Source: Terramyces sp. JEL0728 (lineage: Eukaryota; Chytridiomycota; Chytridiomycetes; Rhizophydiales; Terramycetaceae). Taken from it: a stretch of DNA of 64,000 bases. This document shows positions 40,975-53,373 of this stretch, piece after piece; the first letter of the stretch is position 1; the number at the start of each line of letters is the position of its first letter. The notes beneath the pieces were generated by a model. That model saw only the letters and a program-made list of their open reading frames with translations, searched no databases and was not told the DNA's origin. Where the stretch lies: the NCBI GenBank assembly GCA_027603945.1, contig JADIIU010000067.1, positions 1 through 64,000 on the forward strand, given 5' to 3'. Both the position numbers and the translations under genes were made by a program.

Positions 40975-41925
40975 ATGACACCCTCGATCAAAGGACTAGT
41001 ACACTCTTGTAATCAAATGGCTCACTCCGGCCATTTAGGTCAGCAAATAAACCAGGTCAGTCTTTCCCAGTACCATTATAATTCAAATGGAATTATCGGT
41101 GGCCAAGCTTTTACGCCTTACTATTCACGGGTAAATTCAGGGAATACCATCAATCAGCAAAACCAATACAACTATATGCAAGGAATGGCTGGAGAAAATA
41201 GACCGGTTGTAGTTCAAAATAAAGCAATGGCTTATCCTCAAATCTCGGAAACAAAGATTTCACGTATCCGAAGGGTAGATCTGATTGGTAGGACAAAATT
41301 AACAGTAGAATATGCCCATATATTTATTGAAGATATGTTTCATTGCCATCCTGGCCCTTCTCCGCGATATTCCAACCCCATTTCGCTGGATGCTTTCCTA
41401 ACCAACATTATGGCTCGTACAAGAATAACCACCACTACTTTAATCACCGCCTTTTTCTATCTAGAGCGTCTCAAGCTATTCTATCCAAAATGTACAGGAT
41501 CTAAAGGATCCGGCCATCGACTATTTCTCGCAGCGATCTTACTGGCTGCTAAATACATGTATGACGATACATTCGACAACACAGCATGGGCAACTGTATC
41601 CTCTGGTCTCTTTGATATAAACCAAGTAAATCATATGGAACGCGAAATGCTAAACCTATTGGGGTACAAGCTATTCATACGCTCTCACGAGTGGATACAA
41701 TTTAACGAAAGATTGAATGCATGTATCCGCAAAGAGCAGCAGACGGCTCTGGCACAGAAGAATACTCATTATTATCACTCACCTATCGAATACACCGAAG
41801 TCAAGAAGCCAAATTATATACCTGTAAGGCAGGTTTGGTCCCAAACTGCCCGGCCAGAACCAACCGCTAATCAGATGTGGAATATGAATGATGGTAGAGA
41901 GCAACTTGCTCAAACAATTTTGTAA
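40975..41925 (+). CDS. Cyclin, Pho80/Pcl-like
   Basis: 316 aa from the ATG at 40975. The cyclin box reads LTVEYAHIFIEDMF, ISLDAFLTNIMARTRITTTT, AFFYLERLKLF, HRLFLAAILLAAKYMYDDTF, and NQVNHMEREMLNLLGYKLFI. This order, with the short box and FLA-AILLAAKYMYD, is that of Pcl/Pho80-type cyclins that partner Pho85/CDK5-like kinases. The flanks are Gln/Asn/Tyr-rich. With the Pho81-like gene at 11632 it could belong to a phosphate or nutrient CDK circuit, but that link is inference. No intron is needed. Confidence 0.8.
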   Translation: MTPSIKGLVHSCNQMAHSGHLGQQINQVSLSQYHYNSNGIIGGQAFTPYYSRVNSGNTINQQNQYNYMQGMAGENRPVVVQNKAMAYPQISETKISRIRRVDLIGRTKLTVEYAHIFIEDMFHCHPGPSPRYSNPISLDAFLTNIMARTRITTTTLITAFFYLERLKLFYPKCTGSKGSGHRLFLAAILLAAKYMYDDTFDNTAWATVSSGLFDINQVNHMEREMLNLLGYKLFIRSHEWIQFNERLNACIRKEQQTALAQKNTHYYHSPIEYTEVKKPNYIPVRQVWSQTARPEPTANQMWNMNDGREQLAQTIL

Positions 41926-41959
41926 TATATAATTTATTTTTGTAATTTTTGGGAATATA

Positions 41960-44900
41960 TTAAAAGTAGTCGACGGCCACTAAAAGCTCCAACAAATCGT
42001 CAATGACCCTGTCATCGCGAGACCCAACAGCTTTAGCCAATTCTCGTTGGTTAATAACAGAGAGATTGATGAACCGGTAAAGCATGTCCCCGTCCAAAAT
42101 ACCTCTAGGTCCAGGGGGTCCAGTCAAGATAGGATTGGAATAGATTGATCGAATCGGCAGCTTTAGTTGCCTTGAATTAAAAAAAAATACCTGTATCCTC
42201 TTGGATTGAGACCTGCGTAGTGTTCCAGATGAGTTACCATTCTAGAATACAACCCATACAGTCGCTTAAACATCTTTTCAGGTATCGGGGTGATCAACAC
42301 AATACTGCCAGCTAAAGTAGTTGAAATTACAGCCATACTTGTCGAAGCCACATATTTGTTGTTTAGTTTCTTTGGATTGTGCTTAATCCGACTCATTGAC
42401 TGTACTTCAACCCCAAGATTAGATTCCCCACGTCTCAGCAATCTTTCGCCGCGCTGCGACAGATCGTTGATTGAAATAGGCTCATAAGTCAGCACATGGA
42501 GATTCTTTTCCTCGTCAGAAACAATTATTGCCAAATCAGCATCGCCAATGACAAATTCGCTTGAAAACACATGGGTTTGGTACAAGTCTTTGCCCAGCAG
42601 AACTAATTTAGCAGGATCTTCTTGGAATACTACAAACCAGACACTTTTGTAAATGTCGGAAATTTGGATAAAGTTTTTGACTGCTGACATGCTAACTACA
42701 AAAACACATACATCCAGGAATGCCACACCATTAAGCGAACCGCTCTCCATCGCGTACATGATAACCTGCAGTTAGTTTAGAACCCCACCTTGGTTCCAAT
42801 TGCAGCTAAAAGATATCCATTAACCGCACATACAGCAGCGACTGTGTTCTTTTCATCAGAGGAATAAAACAACTTTAGCTTATGGTTCGTTTGTGGATTA
42901 TTAGGATCAGGAACGACATCGATAATCTCATAAACAAGCAGCTGCAATTAAATCATTCTTACTCTGCCCCTGTTTGCCAAATCTTCACTGCGCATGTATC
43001 CAGTACCAACTGCGATAAAAGTTTTTCTACCGCTCGTATTTTCGGTAGAAGCTAGCTCCACAGTGGCCATTGACAAAATCTGTTCGGTTTCTTTCAAATG
43101 GATAGTATCAATAATTTCCCATGTGACTGGCGAAACGAGATCCAGTTGGAATTTAGAAATCATCGGCATGTACATTCCGGGCGGCCTGTCTTCAATCACA
43201 TCTTGGATTCCAGAGACTTTCTTTTCACTGTCCGGCAATTCATCCCCGTCTTCAATGACGCCAGCTGCAACTGCAGCCATATACCTTGCCTTATCGATTT
43301 CAAATGGCGCTTGTATGGCGGTTGCTACTGCATAAGTTTCAGATGTAGCGTGGTAAGCTACTTTTTGAGCACCTCTGCCAAGCGGATTGATACATATTGC
43401 CCAAGGGAAATCATAATCAAATTGGGACTGCAATTGCGCAAGTCTGATTTGATGTTTTTCTGTGGTGTAAATAAATCCAAAAGGCACATTAACGTTATGT
43501 AACGGAGCAAAGCTTGTTACTGCTCCGTCACAAGTGAACGGAAATATCCGTAAACTATTTGTACTTCCTGACTCTTCTGGTTCAAGAACATACTTTTCAC
43601 TGCCTGGTTGTATTGAAAAGTTGGGTAAAAGTCTGCCGCCCATCTTACTTATCATAATACAAAACGGTCTATTTCCAAGTACAAATACTCCATCATACAG
43701 CTTTGAGGTAGATCCAATATTAGAAAAAGGTACAAGATGTAGCTTTTTCAAAAATTTCGGTTTCTGTTTTTGGGGAACTGGCTGCATTTTGTCCCCATCA
43801 GTATCTGAAAATTGCTGCAGATCTCTAGAAATGAAACTATTGTCCAGTCTTTGGAGTTTAATTCCCAATCGATCTGGATTATCCATGTCAGCAGTGGCAC
43901 GCATAATTTGATAGATTTTTACATCCATCTTATCATTTCTAGTAATCAAGTATGGTCTAGATGAATTTGAACTGCATCCCAAAGAAACAATAGATATTTC
44001 TTCGATTTGTAATAAAACCTTTTTGTAATCATTCGAACTATGTTCATACATGTCAGAAATGATGCTTGGCGCAACATGGAGTCCTTTATATTCAAATCTT
44101 TCTTGCAAATCAGGTAAAGAATAGATTTTCAGCATCCCGTTTTCATCAACTGTGAATAGCCAAAAGGTGTCGGGTTTTTCTACTTCTTCCTCTTCAATTT
44201 TGACAGCTTCATGGAAAATAGGTTCAATAGCTTCTTGTTCACCGTAAAGATCCAAATCATCTTCATATTCGTGGTCAACTTGCATTTTTTCCGTGTTTTC
44301 AACTTTCTGTTCCGCTTGTTTTTTAATTGGGATTTCCCTGTTTTTTAAAAATACTTTGGTGGAGTGGTCTACAAATATTGAAGCACACGTAATTGGAGAT
44401 TTAAACTTTTGTTAATTATATTTACCAGCTGTGAGTGTATCTGTTGTAGTTGATCGTTTTCAATAGAAATCACAGCAATTCCACCAGAAGTGAGTAATCC
44501 AACCAGATACTGTTCTTTGATATGACAGGCAACTAACCAAGTGTTTTCATCCCCAATCTCCAATTCCGACATTTTAGTTGCATTTTCATCCAAAAGCAAC
44601 ACGCCGTTTGGATGTACTTGAACTATCAATCTTCCAACCACAGCTATCGCTACAGTAGGTCCTTTGGTGAAAAAGTCTCCAGAAACCAGTTTTTCAATCT
44701 CTTGACCTGATTTTAATATTGTGGTTTCATTGACTTTAGAAAGCACAATGTAGTCATGATATTCACCTAATTTCATTGTCCATACATCATCGGGCTTACC
44801 AAGCTTAAAACTAGTTCGGATATTCGGTCTTATGCTGTTTTGCAGAACCACAAGCTTTCCTTGCAAATCATGGCCACCGCAACAGACCAATTCTAAATTT

Positions 44901-46374
44901 GCAGTTTCTCTTTCAAACTCAAAGCTAGAATATTTTGCAGGCGATCCTAACGCACAGCTCTTTAACGGTCCGGTAACAAGGATCAAATCACATATTTTAA
45001 ACAAGACTGGCAGGTCGATTTTGATTGATTTCTTTTGTGTATTTCCGTATAAATCTAAATCTATATCTTCTTCCATTTCCACATCATCAGTTGCAATCGT
45101 AGAATACAATGGTTCCCTGTACTCAATCAGTTGCCCATCAGATACTCTTGAGCCAATGAAAAAGTAATTGTAATAATAAACTATTGAATCCACAGTAATA
45201 TTTCCTCCAGATATTTGGTTTCTTATTGCATTCATATCCATAAATGCTACAATACACGATGGTGCAGTTGAAATGAGTCCCAGACTCTTGATTTTTATAG
45301 TTTTTATGCCACCTCTTTTTCTATTCCAGCCTCTACCAGCACCATCATCACCAATCAAATCGCACCTATAAAACCCTCCATTTCTTGTTACCAAAAGTAG
45401 CACATCAGGATTTAGGAATACTGATTTACACCCATCCAGGGAAATCCCCAAATCTTTGCAGTCGCTGAATTTACTGTATTTCATGTACACCGATGGTGGT
45501 TTGTTTTTTACTGGTATCGTAGGTCCCTCAGGATTAGGTATTGGTTTGAAATGCGACTCGATATCAAAGAATGGATTAACCAAACAAGCAAATCCAGGTT
45601 GATGAGTTTGATCCAAGTGTATTAAGGCGTTATGCGAGAAAATAATAATTCCTCCTAATGGATTGGGTACGGCTTCCAAATGTGTACAGTTGTAGGGCAA
45701 TCCATCCACCTTGTATAAAACCGGCCAGGTTTTTTGGTACAAGTCGAGTGAAACAACAATCAATGAAACTGATTAAAAAGTAAATTACCAGAATCCTTTT
45801 TGTTTGCTAATCTACCAACAAATGTCTGGTTGGTTTCATACAGAATTGCAATTGTAGGTTCCAAAAATCCATACAAAAATACAAAATCAATAATGTTTTT
45901 AACCGCAGGTTCGATATCCGTGCTGTGAATAACGAAACTAGGCGCAAATGGATACTTTTCATCGTCTACAAAGGGGAGGATGGCGAATTGCGATTGGTAA
46001 AACGAAAAAACAGCACATCGTGAGAGCGGATCCACAACTACTTTTGGTGAACCCTTATTCATCAAATCTTTTCTAAACTCTTCCTTTTCGTAGAAATGCA
46101 AACTAACCGTCACCAGGGTTTCATCCCACTCCAGCAGCGTCATTTTTGCGTCTTTAAAAGTCAAGAGTAAATTATTCTTCACTCTTTGCATCGAAGTGAT
46201 TACTCCATTTAGTGTGTATTGATGTGCTAATTCTAATCTGTTTGTTTTTATGTTGTATATTGAAAGGATGTTGGATTGGGCGACAATTAGATTGGGAGAT
46301 CCAGTAAAATTGCAGTAGACTGCGAAATCTATTGCACTTGGTGGCAACAAATCCTTGTGCACTGAATACAACAT
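41960..46374 (-). CDS. CFT1: Cleavage and polyadenylation specificity factor subunit 1
   Basis: 1436 aa, almost exactly the size of human CPSF1, in six exons with introns 45769-45788, 44406-44425, 42942-42962, 42766-42788 (23 nt) and 42171-42190. The N-terminus MLYSVHKDLLPPSAIDFAVY matches CFT1. Three beta-propellers are expected, with conserved pieces such as LNGVITSMQRVK, DLVSPVTWEIIDTI, EDLANRGRVLLVYEIIDV, KVIMYAMESGSLNGVAF, and the C-terminal RGILDGDMLYRFINLS. CPSF1 is the scaffold that positions WDR33/CPSF30 on the AAUAAA signal for mRNA 3' processing. Its 3' end lies 35 bases from the stop of the convergent cyclin gene. Confidence 0.93.
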
Positions 46375-46718
46375 GATTGAGATTGGGAAAAAATTTATCT
46401 ATTCAGTGGGGATCTGGAGAAGCGTGAAAGTTGAGGATCAACGATGGCAAGCCAATCCTAGCTCCTATCGCTGTAACAGCTGGGTTGAGGATTTATAAGT
46501 TACAACGGGAGTGTGTTTTAATATCCGTAGAATATGCCAGATTCCGCAGATTAGTAAGAATCCAATAATAGGTGGGCGACTCCAACACTTGAAAATTTCG
46601 CTTATTGAGCAGGGCACCAACTCAAGTTCAATTTTATTTGCCCTTGACCTGTTGGATTCACGTATAATTATAACCAGCAATATCTCATCAACCCCAATGA
46701 ACCCCAATCAAAAAATGA

Positions 46719-48656
46719 AGCGAATCTCGCGCTCTGTATCCTCAAACAAATTCTGTGTTTGTATTTCTTCAACTCGGTCGTAGTCAACTGATTTTCTTTT
46801 TTAGAGATTTTGATTTACCGCTACTATGGTGGTGAAAATCTTTCCAAAAACGAAATGAGCGATTGTTCACTCTGGACAAATTCAATTTACCCTGCACTAA
46901 CAGGCAGCTCGACTACAAGCTGTTGTCAGAGTAAATTCATCCAATGCAATTCGCAATCGCAGATTACCCAGATTAACATGAAGTCGCAGCAACTAACTGG
47001 GAACTTGAATTCCGATTTTTCAAAATTGCAGCACTTGGTTCAATTGGATTTGTCTGATAATCAATTACAAGGGCCAATTCCAGACTCAATTGGTAACTTG
47101 TATAATCTCCAAATATTGTAATAATAACTAACGCAGGAATCTCGCCATCAATAACCTGTCTGGAAGTATACCTAACAGTATAGGCAGTCTGGTCAACCTC
47201 CAGCAATTGGTATTGTCAAAGAATAATCTGAATTCCACCATCCCGTCATCAATTGGGAGTTTGCAGCAACTGACAAATCTTGAAATGTTTGGCAACAAAT
47301 TCATCAATGGAATACCTGCTTCAATCTACAGTTTATCCAAATTAACCAATTTCAATTTAGCATACAACCAACTATCTGGTTCATTGCCACCAGATATCAA
47401 AGGATTGAAATCGGTTACTACAGTTACTTTGAACTACAATTACCTCGGTGATACGCTGCCCAATGAAATAGGGCTATTGTCGAATTTGTTGAATTTGTAC
47501 TTGGATCACAACAGATTCACTGGTAATGTCCCTTCATCAATTGCAAGTATTACTGGATTGGAAAATTTTGACTTGGATCACAACCAACTGAGTGGGAATT
47601 TGGACCCAGCAGTTTTAGGAATGAAACATTCTGATAACTTCAAGTACATTTAGTTTAATTCTAGTTTTGATGGCAATGACAATCTGGTATATCCGAAAAC
47701 TAACGCGACGGCAACTACAAATAGCACTGGCGGATTCCAAATCACGCCTGGAGTCATTGTAGGAATGTTGTTTATCCTTGGAGCTGTAGTTAGTTTTGGC
47801 TATGTTGCTTTCAGAGCATATAAATCCGCAATCACCAAAAAACAACGATTACAGAACCCCAATATTGTAATCGTTGAAACCGAAGAATATGAAATGCAGT
47901 CGGACGTGGAATCTGTAATATCTGAAAGTGCGCAATCTATTGCCAGTGATAATACTGCTAGATTCCAAGACAGCAATGTTAACCCTTATGCTCCCGCTGT
48001 TGAATTACCAACTGAAACTTATGAAAGCCTTATTAGAGTTACCTCGCTCAGCAGAAGGGTTGATAGATTATCCCAGACACTGAAGCGAAAAACCCCAAAC
48101 AATATATATTTCTTTGGCAATGGAAATGGACTACGGACATTCGACAGGTTGGTGGAACACTTGTATTTGAAATCTGCCGGGATCGTAATTTTCGCTAATC
48201 TAGGCCATATGTGATTATCCCAGCAGGAATGAAACTGAAATAGATATAAACGAGGGTGATTTCATACTTGTCAGTGAATACTTTCCAAAGACAAGAGGAA
48301 CGAACACAAGAACTGGAAAGGAAGGATACTTTCCGCCTCAAACTATACTTCCAGATAGCCCTCGTTTGATACTTATCCATACAGAAATGCAGCCACCAGA
48401 AGATTTCCTCAAATACAAATCGATTCTAGACCGCAGATTGGACTTCAAACCCCTTCCAGATTACAAACAATTGGATTTGGAGGCATTTAAACAGAAACGC
48501 GTTATCACGCTGAGAGGCAAAGAGATATTTATAATTTGCGGTGATGATGAAATGGTACAAAAGATTGAACGGCTGTTGGATGAGTTGGCAATTTCGCTGT
48601 TGAGGGAGATAGACGTTTCTATCATTGCCTGCGATTCTGACGTACGAAACTTTTAA
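46719..48656 (+). CDS. LRR receptor-like membrane protein with cytoplasmic SH3-like domain (start unresolved)
   Basis: About 596 aa from 46807, with introns gtaataataactaacgcag (47118-47136), 47644-47664 and gtaattttcgctaatctag (48185-48203). A 28-nt intron at 46777-46804 would add a hydrophobic leader (NSVFVFLQLEILIY), but no ATG is resolved. Plant-type extracellular LRRs follow (LVQLDLSDNQLQGPIPDSIG, LVLSKNNLNSTIPSSIG, LYLDHNRFTGNVPSSIA) after a Cys-rich cap (TTSCCQSKFIQC). One membrane span (VIVGMLFILGAVVSFGYVAF) leads to a cytoplasmic part. That part contains an SH3-like stretch (YPSRNETEIDINEGDFILVS, GTNTRTGKEGYFPPQ). No kinase domain is present. It is probably a surface sensor or adhesion protein. 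Confidence 0.75.
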
Positions 48657-48901
48657 TATACTTTTACATTCGAATGATTTAAATGATTTCTTGCGTTTCA
48701 TTTAGATGGAGATTTAACGGCTATCAGCCGCCCGTCCCCTCTCGTCACTATCGCTAAGCCAAAGATTGTACAAGTCTGAAAATAAATGCACTATCAATTG
48801 CATCAAGTTTATTTCTTCTGAGGGCTTCTAATGAAACTAGGCTTGTGAACGTGGGTCCAGCCTCAATTACACTGACAGAAATTATAATTTCAAACCAAAA
48901 A

Positions 48902-49904
48902 ATGTCATCTCTCGCAGCTCTCAAAAAGTACACTACAGTAGTAGCAGATACCGGTGATTTTGATTCAATTGCAAAATTCAAACCACAAGATGCAACCACC
49001 AACCCTTCATTGATCTTGGCTGCCTCCCTTAAACCACAATACGAACATTTGATTACTGACGCAATCAAATTTGGCAAGTCCAAGTCAAGGTAATTGCTGT
49101 TAATATAGTGATCATAAGGAACAGTTGGATTGGGCAATGGACAAACTGTGTGTCAACTTTGGTGCTGAAATCTTGAAAATCGTACCTGGACGAGTATCCA
49201 CTGAGGTCGATGCTAGACTATCGTTTGATAAGGAAGCTTCTATTGCCAAGGCGAAACGCATCATTGCATTGTACGCTGAAGCCGGTGTTCCAAAAGAGCG
49301 TGTATTGATCAAACTTGCATCTACTTGGGAAGGTATCCAAGCAGCAAAAGAATTGGAAGCCAAAGATGGAATTCATTGTAATTTGACCCTGTTATTCTCA
49401 TTTGCTCAGGCCGTTGCCTGTGCTGAAGCTAAAGTTACCTTGATTTCTCCATTTGTCGGCAGAATCATGGATTGGTACAAGAAATCCACTGGAAAGACCT
49501 ATGCCGCTACCGAAGATCCTGGAGTCTTGTCGGTTCAATCCATTTATAACTATTACAAAAAGTACGGATACAACACCATTGTTATGGGAGCTTCATTCAG
49601 AAATATTGGTGAAATTGAAGAGTTGACTGGCTGTGACTATCTCACAATTTCTCCTGCCTTGTTGGCGGAATTGGAAGCAGGCACCAAGGACTTGGCTCCA
49701 AGACTTACTGTCGACAATGCAAAGTCGCTGGACATCGCCAAGGTTACTTTTGATGAAAAGACTTTCAGATGGTCGCTCAACCAAGATGCTATGGTAGCTG
49801 TTTATTAATATTAGGCAACTGAAAAACTTTCTGAAGGCATTAGAAACTTTGGCATTGATTGCGTGAAATTGGAAACTAAGCTCGATGAATTATTAAAGAA
49901 ATAA
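48902..49904 (+). CDS. TAL1: Transaldolase
   Basis: 320 aa in three exons, with introns gtaattgctgttaatatag (49090-49108) and 49794-49814. It starts [20 protein letters not shown]. Diagnostic motifs: [13 protein letters not shown], the Schiff-base Lys in [38 protein letters not shown] and [22 protein letters not shown]. The enzyme links the non-oxidative pentose phosphate pathway to glycolysis by moving a dihydroxyacetone unit from sedoheptulose 7-phosphate to glyceraldehyde 3-phosphate. Length and motifs are standard. It acts in the cytosol. Confidence 0.96.
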
Positions 49905-50002
49905 ATCCTTTTTGGTTTTGAGCATACTCTGCCAATTTGTCCGTCACATTCGTGGGTTGAATTTTCATTGTTTGACAGGTCACACCCCCTTCCCGTTCAT
50001 GG

Positions 50003-51055
50003 ATGTTTGATGAACAATATAAAAAGTCATGGTTGAATTTGCTGCTGCAAATGTCAGAAAAGAAAGCTTCAAAGAGATTTAATTTAAAACTGCCATATGT
50101 ACAACCCATTTAACCTTAGCATGCTAGGAGCCAATTCATGGAGCCATTTGATGACTACCTGGGTTACCTGTTACAACTGACCTCAAACCTGACCGCCTTT
50201 GACCCAAACTTGTGTAGAGAAGATGCTCCAGTTCCATGCAGTGGGTCCAACAGATGGACACTGTGGGTGTCCAAAGAAATTAGACAGCAATTTGACAAGC
50301 AAAAAGCAATCTTGGCACCTCTTCGTACACACGGCGCCTTTATCGAGCTGCTGCTGGCCTACAGGAACTACTTGGATCAACAAGGAACTTTGCCTGTCTT
50401 TACCCACTCCAAGACCTCCCATCACCGCAACTCGACTTCACATCCTTACTATCCCCACCAAAGCGTTGCCAGAATGCCTTCTTATTCTCACAACTGGGCT
50501 GCTCAGCACTCGTCCTCTATCCCAAACATGTTCAATCAAATCAAAGCTGAACGATATCCTGAAATGAACTACATGTATTACGTGGATGAACGACTTGATT
50601 CCGCCATTCCAAAAACCATTCATCCATTAGATACTTTTATTTCGCAAGACTCAATGTTCCCATCAATCAACACCTCGTTCTCTAATCTACCCCAATCGCC
50701 ATCAGACTCGGCCGCTACAAGACAAAAAGATGAAGAGCCAGAAAGAGCAACCAAGAAACTTCGAATCAATACCTTGGACTCTCCCACCTACATCAGCCCT
50801 TACCTCGCATCGCCATTCAGCACTAATTTCTACTGTCTGAACAACGGATTGGAAAACTTGAAATTGGAATACAGATCAAATGAAACCTTGGATGGGGATT
50901 TAGCATCGCCAGACGTCTTGAAAGCTACTCAATTGGATTTCTATTATGCGCAGAAACCACCAAGACCATATCCACTAAGCAACGATGAAGAGACAGCAAT
51001 TGATCTTCCATTTGTATTTTACCCAAATGGTACAGAATTGAACGAAGTAATTTAG
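50003..51055 (+). CDS. Hypothetical protein, probably nuclear or regulatory
   Basis: 343 aa in two exons joined by a 21-nt intron (50099-50119, ending TTTAACCTTAG). Splicing extends the N-terminus to MFDEQYKKSWLNLLLQMSEK. The first 130 residues are helical (YLGYLLQLTSN, IRQQFDKQKAILAPL, GAFIELLLAYRNYL). The rest is Ser/Pro/His/Tyr-rich and disordered, with a basic stretch (EPERATKKLRI) and several SP sites (DSPTYISPYLASP). I do not recognise a family; the layout is that of a fungal regulator. It ends 55 bases before the convergent membrane protein. Confidence 0.65.
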
Positions 51056-51110
51056 TTAATAAAATCGATATTTATTGAAGGAAATTAAAACTGATATGTA
51101 TTCTATGAGG

Positions 51111-51879
51111 TCAGTTGGACAAGGATTTTAGAAACGGTCCGTCAATAGGGATAGCTGTCATGCACAAGGTATCTGTACATGTTTTCTGTTGAAGCGGATG
51201 AAGCAGGTTATAGTAAATATCACTGGTAATCAAATCCCCAAAGCTTTGACGCGACGGAAAGTCAAATAACGCAAATCTGTCCCAGTGGGATTCTGATATT
51301 TTACTATATTCTAGAGCTTTCAAATGTTGATTTATACAAAGCGGTGCAATTCCAAATTTATACAGCCAATGGAGGGTGGTATGCGGGGCTAACGAGTACA
51401 ACCCAAAAACATGGATATCCGACTCTTGCTTTTTTTCGACTGCTTGTAAATCCAGTCTATTTTCAAACTTCAGCATTTCGATCCGTTCTTGCTTTTTTGA
51501 TGAATTTAGCGATAATGAAATCCCGATAAACTGCAGCACGAATGAGAATGCATTGACTATGCCGAGTAATATGAGGTCGGTGAATGAAGGCGACTCTAAT
51601 GTTAATGGCCAATAGGTTGTGTGTTCTTTCAAGAAATAGAACGCATTGACAAGTGTGGACTTTGACTTTGTTTCAAGAGTCAAGACTAAATCAAACGGGC
51701 CATTTCCGACCGGTATTGATTTTGTTGAAGACTAGCAGTTAATTGAGGGATACTAGAATAACTTCATCTACTCTTCCGGCCCATGCAATATTTATTGGCC
51801 CTGCTGCTTCACGGAGTCTAGACAGGAACACTTTAGGCGACTGCGGCTGGTTGTACCGGATTATGATTGCAGAGCGCAT
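51111..51879 (-). CDS. Hypothetical membrane-associated protein
   Basis: 248 aa in two exons, with a 22-nt intron at 51732-51753 (ending AATTAACTGCTAG). It has a short N-terminal domain (MRSAIIIRYNQPQSPKVFL, AAGPINIAWAGRVDEVILS), then one hydrophobic segment (LILLGIVNAFSFVLQFIGIS) that could span a membrane. A C-terminal domain follows with TLHWLYKFGIAPL and LFDFPSRQSFGDLI. I recognise no family. It lies 74 bases downstream of the rhomboid gene on the same strand. Confidence 0.6.
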
Positions 51880-51953
51880 TTAACAGCTGTTCTATGAGAA
51901 TTTCTTTATGTGGAAAAATGGTAAAATAATTTTGGCCGAGCACTGAAAAAAGA

Positions 51954-53190
51954 TTATATTAGTGGGACGGTATGATTATAGCCAACGAAATATCTTTGTC
52001 GCACCATGTTTGAAATTTGTTCTCCGTAGCTGTTATAAATTGTTAATTGCGTGTTTGGAATCTTTTGATTACACCACGGCATTATTTGGGGAATGCAATT
52101 AAAGTAATTGCAAGCTTGGCAGAAGTCTGTGTTTGTGCTGAGGTAAAATTGGTTGGCGAGCAGGTAAGTTACAACAATCAGCAGAGGCACAGATATAATC
52201 ATAAAGAAATATTTGACCCGTTTGTCCCATTTGCTGAAATAAATCTTTGGCATGAATAGAATACCAGCCAGAATCCCATAGATGAAGCCGCCAACGTGAG
52301 CGTTATTGTCAACACCGGGAAGCAATCCTATCGCCAGTGATAGCAACATGTTTAGCACCATTTTCAGCAGCTCAATCCACGGCCTTTTAATCAACGTCCA
52401 GTTTTGAAACAAATCAAGAAATAGACATGCAATTAGCCCTGCCGTTAGTGCATCGTACCGTATAGAGAACCAGAAGCACCAACCGACGGGACTATAACAT
52501 CAGACATACAAGCTGCGTATAGGAAACCGCCTGCACCAGAGATTGTATATACGAGAGCCATTCTCCACCACCCCATATCTTTCTCTAGTTGAAATCCAGC
52601 TTGCACTTGCGTCGAAAGATTCAGGATCAAATGAACGACTCCTGCATGAATCAAAATAGGAGCAAAGAATCTCCACCACTGAGTTGTTTTTGTTCCATCA
52701 ACCAGTCCTCCTAGCGAGCAAGTGTCGCTCAAGGCACATAAACCATAGGGCCCAGAGCCGCTTATTCCTAATGGGCAGGGAAAGTATGCATTTGGGGTAG
52801 CGTACAACGTGTACTTCATGCAAGGAATGTGCCTTGCTCCCATGTTCAAAAGCACCTAAATTACTATGAGAATACCCCTTGATCAGGCCCTATCATGTAA
52901 TTAAACTCTGCCATGTTCAAATTGATTACAGATCCCGTCATCTTCCAATTCAAAAAGAAGGAATATGCTAATGATACAATCTGCACACAAGACACTAGCC
53001 CCAAAAACCACGGGTATTTAGGTTTCAGCTTTGTGATTTGCTTGCGCACGTTCGGATCGTAAATCTTTGGGACATCCTTTGTGATTTTTACTTCTGTTGG
53101 GGGCTGCAATAGATTCTCAAAGGATGCTTCCCTCGATAATGTCCCTGGATAGAATAGGTATTCGTCGTTGGGATTGAATTGGTATGCCAT
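51954..53190 (-). CDS. Rhomboid intramembrane serine protease
   Basis: 398 aa in three exons, with introns gtattctcatagtaatttag (52856-52875) and gtacgatgcactaacggcag (52439-52458). It has the rhomboid core: HAGVVHLILNLSTQVQAGF, the catalytic Ser in VPSVGASGSLYG and the catalytic His in DNNAHVGGFIYG, with GxxxA-type helices between. Both catalytic residues are present, so this is an active protease, not an iRhom. A 60-residue cytosolic N-terminus precedes the first span (FLGLVSCVQIVSLAYSFFLN), and a Cys-containing lumenal or extracellular C-terminus follows. Location is Golgi or plasma membrane by family. Confidence 0.9.
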
Positions 53191-53373
53191 TCTTGTTAAG
53201 AAATAAATGACGAAGGCAGTCTCCTTTGTTATCGGAAATTAATGCCAACATCATTGCAAGCACTTTTTATTGAATGAATTGAACAAAAACATTTCTTTAG
53301 AGTATAGCGGGGTTTATTTCCGGTGTATTCGGTATCTCGCGCTATAAATCCTTTGCCAGCGCGTCCCTTGTCA

